DNA of 64,000 nt from Streptomyces capillispiralis (GTDB lineage Bacteria > Actinomycetota > Actinomycetes > Streptomycetales > Streptomycetaceae): NCBI RefSeq assembly GCF_007829875.1, contig NZ_VIWV01000001.1, positions 5,116,501-5,180,500 of the forward strand, read 5' to 3'. Shown here piece by piece: positions 25,875 to 35,426 of this stretch (positions are counted from its first letter, which is position 1; each line of letters opens with the position of its first letter). The notes under the pieces are model-generated. The model had not been told where the DNA came from. It did no database searches and saw only the letters and a program-made list of their open reading frames with translations. The translations under genes and the position numbers were made by a program.

Positions 25875-27221
25875 TCACTTCTTCACACGAACGGTCTTGG
25901 TGGACCGGGTCTCGAGCGTCATCTCGTCGGCCTCCTCCACCTTCGCCTTCAGTCGCACAGTACCCGCCGCGGCATCGACCACGTCCACCACCTTCGCAAG
26001 CAGTTTCGCAGTATCCGCGTTGCCGGACGCGCTCGCGAGCTGAACGGCGCGGCCCAGTTTGGCCGTTGCTCCGTCGGTATCGCCTTCTTTACGCAGATCG
26101 AGACCCTGTTGGATGACTTGGGCCAGTTCCGCTTGCCCCGTGTAGTGGGCGACTTGGGGGTTGATCGACGTCGAGGCGGCCATGTCGTCCGTCCACACGG
26201 CCCGGACCAGACCCTGCGCGCCGAGGTTCCGCGCACTGCCCCCGGGCTGCGGGATGACCAGCGACAGCCGGGCCGCCAGCATCTCCCGGCCGATGCCGGC
26301 GGGCGGAACCTCCACGCAGACGTGGTAGTCACGGGACTCGTCCCCCCAGGAACCCAGGGGATAGTCGCCCGCGCGCGGGCCCGCCTCGACGCGGCGGCCG
26401 GTCAGCTCCTCGACGGTCGGCGCGACCTGCTTGACGAACCTCACCGTCGTACCGACCGGGGTCCACAGCCGCAGCGAGACGTCCGCGACCTCCTTGCCCA
26501 TCGCCGTCTCCATCATCCGCGTGAAGTCGTCGGCGAGGCCCGCCGGGTCGGCGACGATGTCGGCGGAGCCGAGGAGGGCGGAGGCGACGGCTGTGACTTC
26601 TTTCACGTCCCAGTCGGTGCCCACCCCGCGGGCGTCGCAGGTGAAACGCCCGGCGCAGGCGTCCAGGGCCGCCTTCAGGTCCTCCGGCGACTCGTGCTCG
26701 TTGCGGCCGTCGGTGAGCAGGATGCCGTGCCGGATCGCCACGTCCGCCGACGCCAGCAGCCGGTCGGCCAGCCGCAGCCAGGTGCCGATCGCGGTGCCCC
26801 CGCCCGCGCTCAGCCCGCGCAACGCCTGCCGGGCCCGTTCGCGGGTGTCCGCGTCGGCGACCGCGAGGGCGCCGCCACCCGGGTACACCTCCCTGGCCAG
26901 GTGCGTGCCGCCGACCACCGCGAAGTGCACGCCGTCGCGCAGCGCGTCGATGGCGGCGGCCGTCGCGTCGCGGGCGTTGCGCATCTTGGCCGGCGGGTAG
27001 TCCATCGAGCCCGAGCAGTCGACCATGAGGACCACGGCCGCCGACGGCCCCTCACCGGGCGAGTAGAGGTAGGGTGCGGTCACCGTGCTGCCGATGGTGC
27101 CGCCGCCGGTCGCCGTCACCGTGACGATGGCGTTGACCTCGCGGCCGCCCTCCGGCAGGAACTCGTTCTGGTAGACGTCCACCGAGAACTGCGGCACGTT
27201 CGATTTCGAGAAATTGGCCAT
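25875..27221 (-). CDS. vWA-domain protein of the kinase operon
   Basis: This 448-residue protein starts at ATG 27221 and opens MANFSKSNVPQFSVDVYQNE with no signal peptide, so it is cytosolic. A vWA domain at about 55-240 has MIDAS residues DCSGSMD (about 63) and LLTDGRNEHE. A beta-sandwich and a C-terminal helical segment follow. Streptomyces carry this type of vWA protein beside PP2C and FHA genes, and TerY-like roles as a phosphorylation-dependent scaffold are possible. It is preceded by PP2C and followed by FHA on the same strand. Confidence 0.88.
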   Translation of the reverse strand: MANFSKSNVPQFSVDVYQNEFLPEGGREVNAIVTVTATGGGTIGSTVTAPYLYSPGEGPSAAVVLMVDCSGSMDYPPAKMRNARDATAAAIDALRDGVHFAVVGGTHLAREVYPGGGALAVADADTRERARQALRGLSAGGGTAIGTWLRLADRLLASADVAIRHGILLTDGRNEHESPEDLKAALDACAGRFTCDARGVGTDWDVKEVTAVASALLGSADIVADPAGLADDFTRMMETAMGKEVADVSLRLWTPVGTTVRFVKQVAPTVEELTGRRVEAGPRAGDYPLGSWGDESRDYHVCVEVPPAGIGREMLAARLSLVIPQPGGSARNLGAQGLVRAVWTDDMAASTSINPQVAHYTGQAELAQVIQQGLDLRKEGDTDGATAKLGRAVQLASASGNADTAKLLAKVVDVVDAAAGTVRLKAKVEEADEMTLETRSTKTVRVKK

Positions 27222-27272
27222 GCCTGTGTCGATCCCCCTTGGAGCCCCGACGGCGCGGGGCGACGACGGATG

Positions 27273-27296
27273 ACGGACCGGTCCCCTCCGGTCCGT
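27273..27296 (-). terminator. Hairpin between PP2C and vWA genes
   Basis: ACGGACCGG-TCCCCT-CCGGTCCGT forms a perfect 9-bp stem with a 6-base loop in the 111-base gap. With no T run it may be a partial terminator or an mRNA-stabilising structure. Confidence 0.4.
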
Positions 27297-27332
27297 TGAG
27301 GCTTCCCCCGGAGGGGCGTCCCGTACGCGGCC

Positions 27333-28808
27333 TCAGGCCGATCCTGCCCCCTGCGGGACGGCCGGGAACGGCACGAGGGCCACTGTTACGTTGTCGTGGC
27401 CCCCGCCGTCGAGGGCGTGACCGACCAGGACCCGGGCGGCGTGCAGCGGGCGCGCGGCGGCGTCGACGGGCACGGCCTCGGCCATCTCGTCGGCCGATTC
27501 CGCGTAGTTCCACAGGCCGTCCGTGCAGACCACGACCACTCCGGGCCGGTCCGGCTTGAAGGCCGCGGTGTGCGGTTCCAGGTCGTAGGCGTCGGCGCCG
27601 AGCCAGCCGGTGATGGCGTGGGCGCGCTGGTCGGCGTACGCCTCGGCCTCGCCCATCAGGCCCGCGGCGACCATCTGCGCGGCCCAGGAGTCGTCCTCGG
27701 TGAGCCGGGCCGCCGGGGCGGAGCGGTCGACCGGGATCCAGTAGGCGCGGCTGTCGCCGACCCAGCCGACGATCAGCAGGCCCGCCGTCACCACCGCGCC
27801 GACGATCGTGCACGCCGGGGCGTTCTGGTGCGGGGCGTGCTCGCGGGCCGCGGCGGGCTCGTCGGCCAGCGCGTTGACCGCTTCGGCGGCGGCGATGATC
27901 GCGTCGTGCATCGCCTGCTGCGGGTGGGTGCCGTGCGGCAGCGCGGCGAGCAGCGACTCGCTCGCCGCGCGGGAGGCGGCCAGGGACGCCTCGTCGGGGC
28001 GGGTCGCGGAGGAGACGCCGTCGCACACGATCGCCACGGAGGCGGGGGAGCCGTCGGGCAGCGCCGTGGTGGTGACGGTGAAGGCGTCCTCGTTGCGGTG
28101 GTGGCGCAGACCGCGGTCGCTGACCGCGGCCACGGGGCCGCATTCCTGTTCCATGTGGTCCCGTTCGCGCGGCTGGGCGTGGCCGCAGTTCTCGCAGTAG
28201 CCGTCGTCGTCCACCCGGCCCGCGCGGCAGGCCACGCACACCGCCGTGCCGCCGGCGGCCCGCGCGGGCTCGGCGGCCACGCGCGGGTCCGGCGCCTGGA
28301 GCGGGTACTCGTCGGGCTGCGCGGGCTGGTGGACACCGCCGGGCCGCTGGGCGGGGGAGGAGGGGGCGGGTTCCTCCGCGGGCGCGCCCGGCTGCGCCCG
28401 ACGGTCGAACCGCACACCGGACGACGGAGCGGGGGGCGCCGCCGGCGGCGGCGGAGGCGGAGGCACCGGGGCGCCCTGGGGGGAGGGCGGCGGTACGGGG
28501 GCGCCTTGGGGCTGAGGGGGCGGCGGTACGGGGGTGCCCGGGGCCGGAGGCGCGGTGGTCGTGTCGTCCCGGCCGGGCGTGGGCCAGGACGGTGCGGCGG
28601 GCGGCGGCGGGGGCCCGGCGGGGGCAGGGCCGGCCGAACCCTGATGCGGCACCGAGCCGTTCATCACGATCGTCGGCTCGTCCGTCGGCCGCGCGGGAAC
28701 CACCGACAGGTCGTATCCGCACGCACCGCAGAAACGATCACCCGACTCGAGGGGCTCCTCGCAGCTCGGGCACTTCGACAGAGCGGCCTGCTGGGGCATC
28801 TGCGACAT
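27333..28808 (-). CDS. PP2C-type protein phosphatase with zinc-ribbon N terminus
   Basis: This 491-residue protein starts at ATG 28808, three bases after the kinase stop. The N terminus has a zinc ribbon (CPSCEEP...CGACGY, about 12-34), then a long Pro/Ala linker. A second Cys cluster (CVACRAG...CENCGH) lies near 200. The PP2C domain has SDRGLRHHRNEDAF, IVCDGVSSA, GWVGDSRAY, VVCTDGLWNY and GHDNVTVAL, giving the metal-binding aspartates. It should reverse PknG-type kinase phosphorylation of threonines in the cytosol. The zinc ribbons match those of the kinase and FHA proteins in the same operon, suggesting shared docking. Confidence 0.92.
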   Translation of the reverse strand: MSQMPQQAALSKCPSCEEPLESGDRFCGACGYDLSVVPARPTDEPTIVMNGSVPHQGSAGPAPAGPPPPPAAPSWPTPGRDDTTTAPPAPGTPVPPPPQPQGAPVPPPSPQGAPVPPPPPPPAAPPAPSSGVRFDRRAQPGAPAEEPAPSSPAQRPGGVHQPAQPDEYPLQAPDPRVAAEPARAAGGTAVCVACRAGRVDDDGYCENCGHAQPRERDHMEQECGPVAAVSDRGLRHHRNEDAFTVTTTALPDGSPASVAIVCDGVSSATRPDEASLAASRAASESLLAALPHGTHPQQAMHDAIIAAAEAVNALADEPAAAREHAPHQNAPACTIVGAVVTAGLLIVGWVGDSRAYWIPVDRSAPAARLTEDDSWAAQMVAAGLMGEAEAYADQRAHAITGWLGADAYDLEPHTAAFKPDRPGVVVVCTDGLWNYAESADEMAEAVPVDAAARPLHAARVLVGHALDGGGHDNVTVALVPFPAVPQGAGSA

Positions 28809-28811
28809 CAA

Positions 28812-31376
28812 CTACACCCACGTCCGGGGGCGGTAACGATTGGCACGTTCCACCAGGTCGATCCTCTCCTCGCCGCTCGGCGCCAGCCGGGCCAGCGTGC
28901 GGTACGTACGCTCCAGGCCGAAGCGCAGACCCCGTTCGTCCAGGCCGCTGCCGAGCAGCGTCCGTCCCCCGGCGGCGTGCGGGGCGGAACCCTGGCCCTC
29001 GGAGAGTACCCAGTCCAGGCCGCAGCCGAGGACTTCGGCCGACAACAGCTCCCGGCGCGCCGGATCCAGACCGTACGCCCGGAGGGCCTCCACCTGCCCC
29101 GCGGCCGCGGCCAGGTCGTCCAGGAACGGTACGCCGGCGGCGGCCGCGGACCGCCCGCGCAGCCGCGCCCTGACCGCCGCCACCCGGGCGGCCGTGTAGT
29201 GGATGGAGGACTCCGGCACCGACTCCAGCGTCCGCACGGCGCCGCGCCGGTCCCCCGCCGCGAGGTGGACCCGGGCCAGCCCGAACGCCGCGCTCACATG
29301 GCTCGGGTCGGCCGACCACACCAGGCGGTAGTACTCGGCGGCGTTGTCCAACTGACCCAGCACCTCCGCGCACAGACCGAGCGCCAGCTTCGGCGCGACC
29401 TCGCCGGGGAAGGCGTCGTAGATCGCGTCGAAGGCGAGCGCGGCGCCCTCGTGGTCCCCGGTGACCAGCCCCGCCAGGCCCCGGTACCAGACCACCCGCC
29501 AGTCGTCGGGGTCCCGCGCCTCCAGCGCGCCCAGCGCCTCCAGCGCGGTGGACAGGTCACCGGTCTCCAGCCGGGCGCGGATCTCGCGCAGCCGGGTCTC
29601 GGCCGACGGGGCGGGCGCGGCGGCCAGCGCGTTGATCAGCTCACCGGGCGCGGACGTCAGCAGACCGGCGAGGAAACCGGCGTTGGGGTCGGCGGGGTCG
29701 ACGCGCGGCACGGGCAGCGCGAGCGCGGCGGCGGCGCAGTCGACGGGCCTGACGAGCGCGGCGGCGGCCGCCGGGACGGGAGGGGCGGCGGGGGAGCCTG
29801 CGGCGGCCGGCGACGCGCCCCGCGCTCCCTTCCGGGGACGCAGGGCGCGGGTGCCCAGGCGGGAGACGTCACCGTGCAGCGGCGGGAACAACTCCGTGTC
29901 CGTCACCCGCAGTTCCGGGCCGAACAGGGTGGACAGCGCGGGACGGGCCCGGCCCGACTGGAGGGAGACGACCTCGCGCAGCACACCCGTCAGCTGCTCG
30001 GCCATCTCCTGCGCGGAGGCGAACCTGCGCCCCGGGTCCGGGTCCGTGGCCCGCACCAGCAGCCGGTAGAAGGACTCGTACTGCCGGAACACCTCGATGG
30101 AGTCCGGGTCGGGCAGGGAGTCCACGTAGACGTTCGTGTAGCCCTGGAAGTCGAACGTGAGGACGGCCAGCGTCCGGGCCACCGTGTACAGGTCGGACGC
30201 CACCGAGGGGCCCACCTCGGCGACCTCGGGCGCCTGGTAGCCGACCGTGCCGTAGATGGCCGACTCCTCGTCGTCCGTCCGGCGCACCGCGCCCATGTCG
30301 ATCAGCTTCAGCTGGTCCTCGGTCTGGATCGCGTTGTCGACCTTGAAGTCGCAGTACAGCAGGTTGCGGCTGTGCAGATGACCGAGCGCCTCCAGCGCCT
30401 CGACCCCGTACGCGCACGCCTGCTCCACCGGCAGCGGATCGCGCCTGCCCTCCGGGGTGCGGCGGCCGTTGGCGATCTCCTTCAGGGACTTGCCGCCGAG
30501 GTACTCCATGACGATGTAGCCGTCGAGGGAGCCGGTGCGCTGGTCCAGGTGCTCCACGAAGTTGTAGATCCGCACGATGTTGGCGTGCTCGATCTCCGCC
30601 AGGAAGCGGCGTTCGGAGATCGCCGCCGCCATCGCGTCCTGGTCGCCGGTGTCCAGCAGGCCCTTGAGGACCACCCAGCGGTCCGACACCGCCCGGTCCA
30701 CGGCGAGGTAGATCCAGCCCAGCCCGCCGTGCGCCAGACAGCCGACCACCTCGTACTGGCCGTGCACGACGTCCCCGGTCCGCAGCTTCGGGACGAACGA
30801 GTACGGGTGACCGCACTTGGTGCAGAAGCCCTCCGTGCGCCCCGGCCGGCCGCCGCGGGCCCGGCCCACCTGCGCCCCGCAGTCCGAACGCGAGCAGAAC
30901 CGCTTCCGCTCGGGCACCTCGGGACGCTCCAGCACCATCGCGCGCGGATCGGGGCGCGGGATCGGCGGCACCTCGACCAGTCCGGCCCCCAGCCGGCCCC
31001 GGCCGGAGGAACCGGCGGCCGCGCCGGAGCTGCGCACCGACACCGAGCGGCCCGTGGACCGGCCCGACAGCGCCCGCGAGAGCCGTCCGGAGACCGAGCG
31101 GCGGGACTTCGACGACTGCGACGAGGTGCGCGCACTGCGGCCGCTGGAGCGGGAGCCGTGCGAGCCGGCGCTGCCCGAGCCCCGCGAGCCGCGGCCGCCC
31201 ACCGTGATGCCGGTCGGGGGCGAGGAGACCACGCCGGTCGGCGACACGACCGGTGCGAGGCCGCAGGTGTCGCAGTACAGCTCGCCGCCGCCGACGTCCT
31301 CGTACGTGCCGTCGCAGTCGGGGCGCTGACAGGTGCGCCGTGCCGGGTCGGTGCCCTGGGGGCCCGGTCCGTTCAT
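28812..31376 (-). CDS. pknG: PknG-type serine/threonine protein kinase
   Basis: This 854-residue protein starts at ATG 31376 behind GGGGAGG. The N terminus has rubredoxin-like Cys pairs (CQRPDC...CDTCG and CSRSDCG...CTKCG), as in mycobacterial PknG, with a Ser/Arg-rich stretch between them. The kinase domain begins QYEVVGCLAHGGLGWIYLA, has the invariant Lys in WVVLKGLL, the catalytic loop YCDFKVDNA in place of HRDxxxxN, and LIDMGAVRR in place of DFG. Both variants are family traits. The last 330 residues are TPR-like. There is no membrane helix, so it is soluble. In mycobacteria PknG phosphorylates GarA to tune glutamate metabolism in response to GlnX/GlnH. Homologues of both are encoded upstream here. 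Confidence 0.92.
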   Translation of the reverse strand: MNGPGPQGTDPARRTCQRPDCDGTYEDVGGGELYCDTCGLAPVVSPTGVVSSPPTGITVGGRGSRGSGSAGSHGSRSSGRSARTSSQSSKSRRSVSGRLSRALSGRSTGRSVSVRSSGAAAGSSGRGRLGAGLVEVPPIPRPDPRAMVLERPEVPERKRFCSRSDCGAQVGRARGGRPGRTEGFCTKCGHPYSFVPKLRTGDVVHGQYEVVGCLAHGGLGWIYLAVDRAVSDRWVVLKGLLDTGDQDAMAAAISERRFLAEIEHANIVRIYNFVEHLDQRTGSLDGYIVMEYLGGKSLKEIANGRRTPEGRRDPLPVEQACAYGVEALEALGHLHSRNLLYCDFKVDNAIQTEDQLKLIDMGAVRRTDDEESAIYGTVGYQAPEVAEVGPSVASDLYTVARTLAVLTFDFQGYTNVYVDSLPDPDSIEVFRQYESFYRLLVRATDPDPGRRFASAQEMAEQLTGVLREVVSLQSGRARPALSTLFGPELRVTDTELFPPLHGDVSRLGTRALRPRKGARGASPAAAGSPAAPPVPAAAAALVRPVDCAAAALALPVPRVDPADPNAGFLAGLLTSAPGELINALAAAPAPSAETRLREIRARLETGDLSTALEALGALEARDPDDWRVVWYRGLAGLVTGDHEGAALAFDAIYDAFPGEVAPKLALGLCAEVLGQLDNAAEYYRLVWSADPSHVSAAFGLARVHLAAGDRRGAVRTLESVPESSIHYTAARVAAVRARLRGRSAAAAGVPFLDDLAAAAGQVEALRAYGLDPARRELLSAEVLGCGLDWVLSEGQGSAPHAAGGRTLLGSGLDERGLRFGLERTYRTLARLAPSGEERIDLVERANRYRPRTWV

Positions 31377-31398
31377 GATGCTGCCTCCCCCTCGTCGC

Positions 31399-32757
31399 TC
31401 ATGCGCCGGGCCCCCTGCGGTCGTCGGCCACGCCCTGTCCCGGCACCCGCGGTGCGCCGCCGAGCAGTTCGACGGCCGCGTGCTGGTAGCGCAGCACCGC
31501 CTGTTCGGCGGCGCGCAGGTCACAGGGCGCGCTCCACAGCATCCGGCGCGCCTTCTCGTACCGCTCCACCAGCTCGGGATCCTCCGCGAGGCCGTGCCGG
31601 GCCGTCTTCGCCTTGTACGCGTCCAGCCGGCCGCGCAGCTCGGCACGGACCGCCAGCGGCGCGGTGACCGCGCTCAACGACTCGCGGGCGCGCAGCAGTT
31701 CGTCCTCCGCCTTCTGCTCCAGGGACTCCAGGAGCGGGGACAGACGGTGCCACTGCGCGTGCCTGCGGTACTCGGCGGCCGTCGACAACTGCTCCTGCAG
31801 CACCGTCGGCGGCCCGCTGACCACCGGGACCTCCGTCGCCGCGATCTTCGCCAGCACCTCACCGCGTGCGGTGCGGGCCTCGGCGAGGGTGCGGTCGGCC
31901 CGGGACAGCACGTCCCGCAGCCTGACGATGCGTTTCTCGGCGTCCTGACGGACCGTCAGCACCGCGTCGATCTCCCGGCGTACGTCCTCCAGCGCGCGCG
32001 CCTCACGGTCGTAGACCGTCGTGTCGGGGCGCCCGCCGCCCGGTGCCGAACTGCCCTCCGCGGGCCTCCAGAACGCCAGCGGGTCGGACACCACCTGCTC
32101 CCGCAGCCTGGTCAGTGTGCGGGTGATCCGCTCCAGGTCGTCGCCCGCCGGGTGCTCGCCCGGGCGCACGCCGACCGAGTGCGCGAGCCTGCTGGTGCGC
32201 TGGAGCTCGGCCGCGAGTAAATCGATCCGCGCGGGCAGCGCGGACCACACCGCGTCCGCGGCGACCACCATGTCCAGCGACGACGCGTACAGTTCGTTCA
32301 TCCGGTCGACGAGCGCGGCGAGCGAATAGCGTTCGCTGAGCCTGCCGGGCGTGGCGTGGAGCGTCGGCGCGTTCGCCGTCGCGGCCGTGGACGCGGACGC
32401 GGCCGCCGACGCGCTGCCGGCCACCGTCACCGGCTCGCCGCGCAGCAGCTCCGTCAGCTCGGCCAGGTCCTCACGGCTGGACCAGCGGCGGCGGGACCGG
32501 ACGGTCCGGGCGGTGCGCAACGCGTCGGTGTAGGCGTCGAAATAGGTCCACAGCAGCGTGATCGACGCCTCCGTGGCCGTCCACCGCTCCTCGGTGACAC
32601 CGGTGAGCCGCGCGCCCTCCAGGAGTCTTCGGCCCGCGTGGTCCTGCAGGGCGAGGAGCGAGGTCTCGATCGCCTCGTGCTCCGCGCCGAGCCGCGCCAG
32701 CGCACGGTCCACCTCGTCCCGGTCCATCACCGGCCCGGTGGGATCCGTGTCGGCCAT
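31399..32757 (-). CDS. Coiled-coil protein of the PknG operon
   Basis: This 452-residue protein starts at ATG 32757 behind GAGAGGTG. It is soluble, highly charged and mostly helical, with long heptad stretches (RALEDVRREIDAVLTVRQDAEK near 270 and the following 100 residues). It has no enzymatic motif and no membrane helix. It lies between the GlnH-like sensor and the kinase, so it may pass the signal from the membrane proteins to PknG. I know of no characterised homologue. Confidence 0.85.
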   Translation of the reverse strand: MADTDPTGPVMDRDEVDRALARLGAEHEAIETSLLALQDHAGRRLLEGARLTGVTEERWTATEASITLLWTYFDAYTDALRTARTVRSRRRWSSREDLAELTELLRGEPVTVAGSASAAASASTAATANAPTLHATPGRLSERYSLAALVDRMNELYASSLDMVVAADAVWSALPARIDLLAAELQRTSRLAHSVGVRPGEHPAGDDLERITRTLTRLREQVVSDPLAFWRPAEGSSAPGGGRPDTTVYDREARALEDVRREIDAVLTVRQDAEKRIVRLRDVLSRADRTLAEARTARGEVLAKIAATEVPVVSGPPTVLQEQLSTAAEYRRHAQWHRLSPLLESLEQKAEDELLRARESLSAVTAPLAVRAELRGRLDAYKAKTARHGLAEDPELVERYEKARRMLWSAPCDLRAAEQAVLRYQHAAVELLGGAPRVPGQGVADDRRGPGA

Positions 32758-32847
32758 CGATCACCTCTCGCTGGGGTTGGGGGTGGGTGTTGTCGGTCTC
32801 GGGGGTGGGTGCCTTGTCTGCCCCGGTGGGGGTGGGGCGGTCGGGGA

Positions 32848-33951
32848 TCAGCTCTTGCGGAGGTACTCCGGGGCCGGTGGCTCCGACCTGGAGGGGTCGT
32901 CCCCCAGGGTGGCCGACAGCCACCGCGTGTACGAGGCCTGCCAGCCGTCGGCGGTGTCCTCGCGGAAGTCCACCAGGATCCGGTTGACCCGGCGGACCAG
33001 GTCGTCCGCGTCCTTCCTCATCGCCACGCCGTAGTACTCGGTCGTGAACGCCTCGCCCTTGAGCTGCACCGTCGGATCCTGCGCGGCCTGGCTGGCCGCG
33101 AGCGCGCCGTCGGTGACCACCGCGTCCACCTCGCCCAGTTGCAGCCGCACCAGGCAGTCCAGCTGGTTGGGGACGGTGGTGCGGAGGTCGGCGGACTCCG
33201 GGAGACGGCCCGTCTCCTTGTCCTCGGCCAGCCGCGCGTACGCCGTCGAGCCCGCCGCCGTGCAGATCCTCCGGTCCGCGAGGGTCTCGTCGTACCCCTC
33301 GACCGGGGAGGACTTCGGGGCCAGGACCTGCTGGCCGGTCCTGAAGTACGGTGCGGAGAACGCCACGTCCTGGACGCGCGCGCAGTTGATCGTCATCGTG
33401 CGGACCACCATGTCGACCCGGCCGTCCTCGATCGCCGGGATGCGCTGGTCGGTCGGGATCGCCTTGAACTGGACCGCGTTGGGGTCGCCGAGTATGTCCT
33501 CGGCGATACGGTGCACCAGGTCGATGTCGAAGCCCTCCAGCGTGCCGCTCTCACCGCTGTTGGGGTTGCGGTAGCCCCAGCGGTAGCTGTTCTGGTCCAC
33601 CCCGACGATCAGCTTGCGCTTCTCGCCCTCACGGCTCTTGATCGCCTCGATCGTGGGACCGTCGGCGTCGGAGGGGGGCAGGGTCTGCTTCTCCGGGGCG
33701 GTGCACTCCTCGTCCGCCTGTGCTTCCGTCTGCGCGGCGGGGGACAGGGACTGGCCGGCCGGCCGCGTGGCGGTGGGGGAGGGGGAGGTGGTGCAGGTCA
33801 GGAGCAGGGCGAGGACCAGTGCCACCGCGCAGGCGGTGGCCATCGCGCCCACGCCGCCCCAGCCCCTGAGGCGGGCCCGCAGGTGACGGGCCGCCCGTAG
33901 CCATGACTGTCGCGGGTGCGGGTGCGGGTGCGGGCGGTGTGGTGCGGTCAT
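32848..33951 (-). CDS. GlnH-like glutamate/aspartate-binding lipoprotein
   Basis: This 367-residue protein starts at ATG 33951 (AAGGGGG upstream). A GTG at 33990 in a GTGA overlap with the previous gene is an equally coupled alternative. The N terminus is basic, then hydrophobic, ending LLLTC (Cys53), a lipobox. The rest is a solute-binding protein family 3 domain: LIVGVDQNSYRWGYRN, EGFDIDLVHRIAEDILG, DMVVRTMTINCARV and AFSAPYFRTGQQVL. GlnH in mycobacteria senses extracellular Asp/Glu and signals through GlnX to PknG without transporting. No permease is encoded here, in line with a sensor. Confidence 0.88.
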   Translation of the reverse strand: MTAPHRPHPHPHPRQSWLRAARHLRARLRGWGGVGAMATACAVALVLALLLTCTTSPSPTATRPAGQSLSPAAQTEAQADEECTAPEKQTLPPSDADGPTIEAIKSREGEKRKLIVGVDQNSYRWGYRNPNSGESGTLEGFDIDLVHRIAEDILGDPNAVQFKAIPTDQRIPAIEDGRVDMVVRTMTINCARVQDVAFSAPYFRTGQQVLAPKSSPVEGYDETLADRRICTAAGSTAYARLAEDKETGRLPESADLRTTVPNQLDCLVRLQLGEVDAVVTDGALAASQAAQDPTVQLKGEAFTTEYYGVAMRKDADDLVRRVNRILVDFREDTADGWQASYTRWLSATLGDDPSRSEPPAPEYLRKS

Positions 33952-33986
33952 CCTCGGGGCCCCCTTCGGCAGTGGCGCGCGCCTCT

Positions 33987-35426
33987 TCACCGGTACTCCG
34001 ACAGCCTGCGGCCGATGCCCAGTACGGCGCCTGCCGCGCCCAGTACGGCGAGGACGGCCGCGCCCAGCGGCAGGCCCGCCAGCGCGTCCCGGCCGTCACC
34101 CGCGGCCTGCTGGAACTCCCTCTCCTCGTGCGCCAGCGCGGTGGCCAGGTTCGCGTCCACGTTGTCGAAGCACTCGCCGGTCGCGCCCTCGGGTCCGATC
34201 ACCATGGCCAGCGCCTGGTGGTAGTTGCCGTTCTCGTCCTCCTCGCGGGCGGCCTCGTGACGCTTCTTCCACTCCGTCATGTTGCCCAGCGCCGAGGTGA
34301 CGGGGCGTGCGCCGCTGTCGTCGTCCGCCAGGTCCGCCGCGCGGGTCAGGCCCTCGGCGAGCGAGTCCATGTCGCGGTCGAAGTCGTGGTCGTAGGCGTC
34401 GAAGGTCTCGTCGCCGACCTTCGTCGTCTCGGCGCCCCGGGCCACCAGGGTCAGATTCTCGTTGCCCCGGGCCTTCAGGGAGGCGATGCGGGCGTCGTGC
34501 AGCACGTTGAGCGAGCGGACACCGTGGTCGTAGGAGTCGTCGAGGTTCGAGCGGGCCAGGGTGTGGCCGACGGTCAGCCAGAGCAGCACCACCGTCGCCG
34601 CCGCGGTGGCCGCGACCAGGCCGTGGTTGAACACCCGGTTGGTGCGCAGGTAGGTGCGGCGCTGGGCCCAGGCGAGCGCGGCCAGGGTGAGGACGCCGAG
34701 GGCGAGGGCGGGCCAGGGGTAGGGGGTCGCGTCCGCGTAGTCGGAGCGCAGGCGCTGGTTCTCCTTGGTGTAGAGGTCCTCCGCGGCCGGGAGCATCTCC
34801 TTCTGCATCTTCTCGTTCGCGTACCGCAGGTAGGCGCCGCCCACGGGGAAGCCCTGGCGGTTGTAGGTGCGGGCGCGTTCCACCAGGCCCTTGTACTCGG
34901 GCAGGAGGCGGTTGAGTTCGGTGATGGTCGCCGCGGACGGGGAGTCGGGGGCGGAGTTGGCCGCGGCGTTGACGAGTTTGGCGGCGGCGGTGCGGATGTC
35001 CTTCTCGTAGCGGTCCCTGGACGCGGCGGTCTCCTGACCGCCGGCGAGGAAGCCGCTGGACGCGGCGGTGTTGGCGTCCGCGAGGGAGCGGTAGATGTCG
35101 GCGGCGTCCGAGCTGAGGGGCTGGCTGCTGGTGAGGACGTCGTCCGCGGCGGCGGCCCTGTCGGTCATCTGCCAGGCGGTCAGGGCGCCGAAGGCGACGA
35201 CGAGGGCGGCGAGGAGCGCGCCGATGACGCGGAGGCGGCCGGGTTCCGTGGTGGCGGCCTCGCGGAGGCGGGTGGCGCCCTCGGCGAACGCGGTGCGGCG
35301 TGGGGGTGGGGGCGGTGGGGGTGGGGTCGTGCCGGTGCCGGGGCCTGCACCGGTGCGGGTGGGTTGCGGGGGGAGGGTGGGCGTGGCGGTGCCCGGTGGG
35401 GCCGTGGTGCCCGGTGTGTGTGTCAT
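33987..35426 (-). CDS. GlnX-like membrane sensor
   Basis: This 479-residue protein starts at ATG 35426 behind GGGGAGG. A Pro/Thr-rich cytosolic tail comes first. TM helices lie near 69-88 (VIGALLAALVVAFGAL), 240-258, 273-295 and 450-470, with a helical external domain between the first two (about 90-235) resembling chemoreceptor sensor bundles. The layout fits GlnX, the membrane partner that couples GlnH to PknG. Being the first gene it probably carries the operon promoter. Direct evidence for ligand sensing is lacking. Confidence 0.8.
   Translation of the reverse strand: MTHTPGTTAPPGTATPTLPPQPTRTGAGPGTGTTPPPPPPPPRRTAFAEGATRLREAATTEPGRLRVIGALLAALVVAFGALTAWQMTDRAAAADDVLTSSQPLSSDAADIYRSLADANTAASSGFLAGGQETAASRDRYEKDIRTAAAKLVNAAANSAPDSPSAATITELNRLLPEYKGLVERARTYNRQGFPVGGAYLRYANEKMQKEMLPAAEDLYTKENQRLRSDYADATPYPWPALALGVLTLAALAWAQRRTYLRTNRVFNHGLVAATAAATVVLLWLTVGHTLARSNLDDSYDHGVRSLNVLHDARIASLKARGNENLTLVARGAETTKVGDETFDAYDHDFDRDMDSLAEGLTRAADLADDDSGARPVTSALGNMTEWKKRHEAAREEDENGNYHQALAMVIGPEGATGECFDNVDANLATALAHEEREFQQAAGDGRDALAGLPLGAAVLAVLGAAGAVLGIGRRLSEYR

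Noticed and set aside
24780..27299. An 839-codon plus-strand frame
   Set aside because: Antisense to the FHA and vWA genes; composition typical of a shadow frame.
27396..31667. A 1423-codon open frame on the plus strand
   Set aside because: It is antisense to the PP2C and PknG-type genes, which have clear domains. Long antisense frames are normal in DNA with this GC content.
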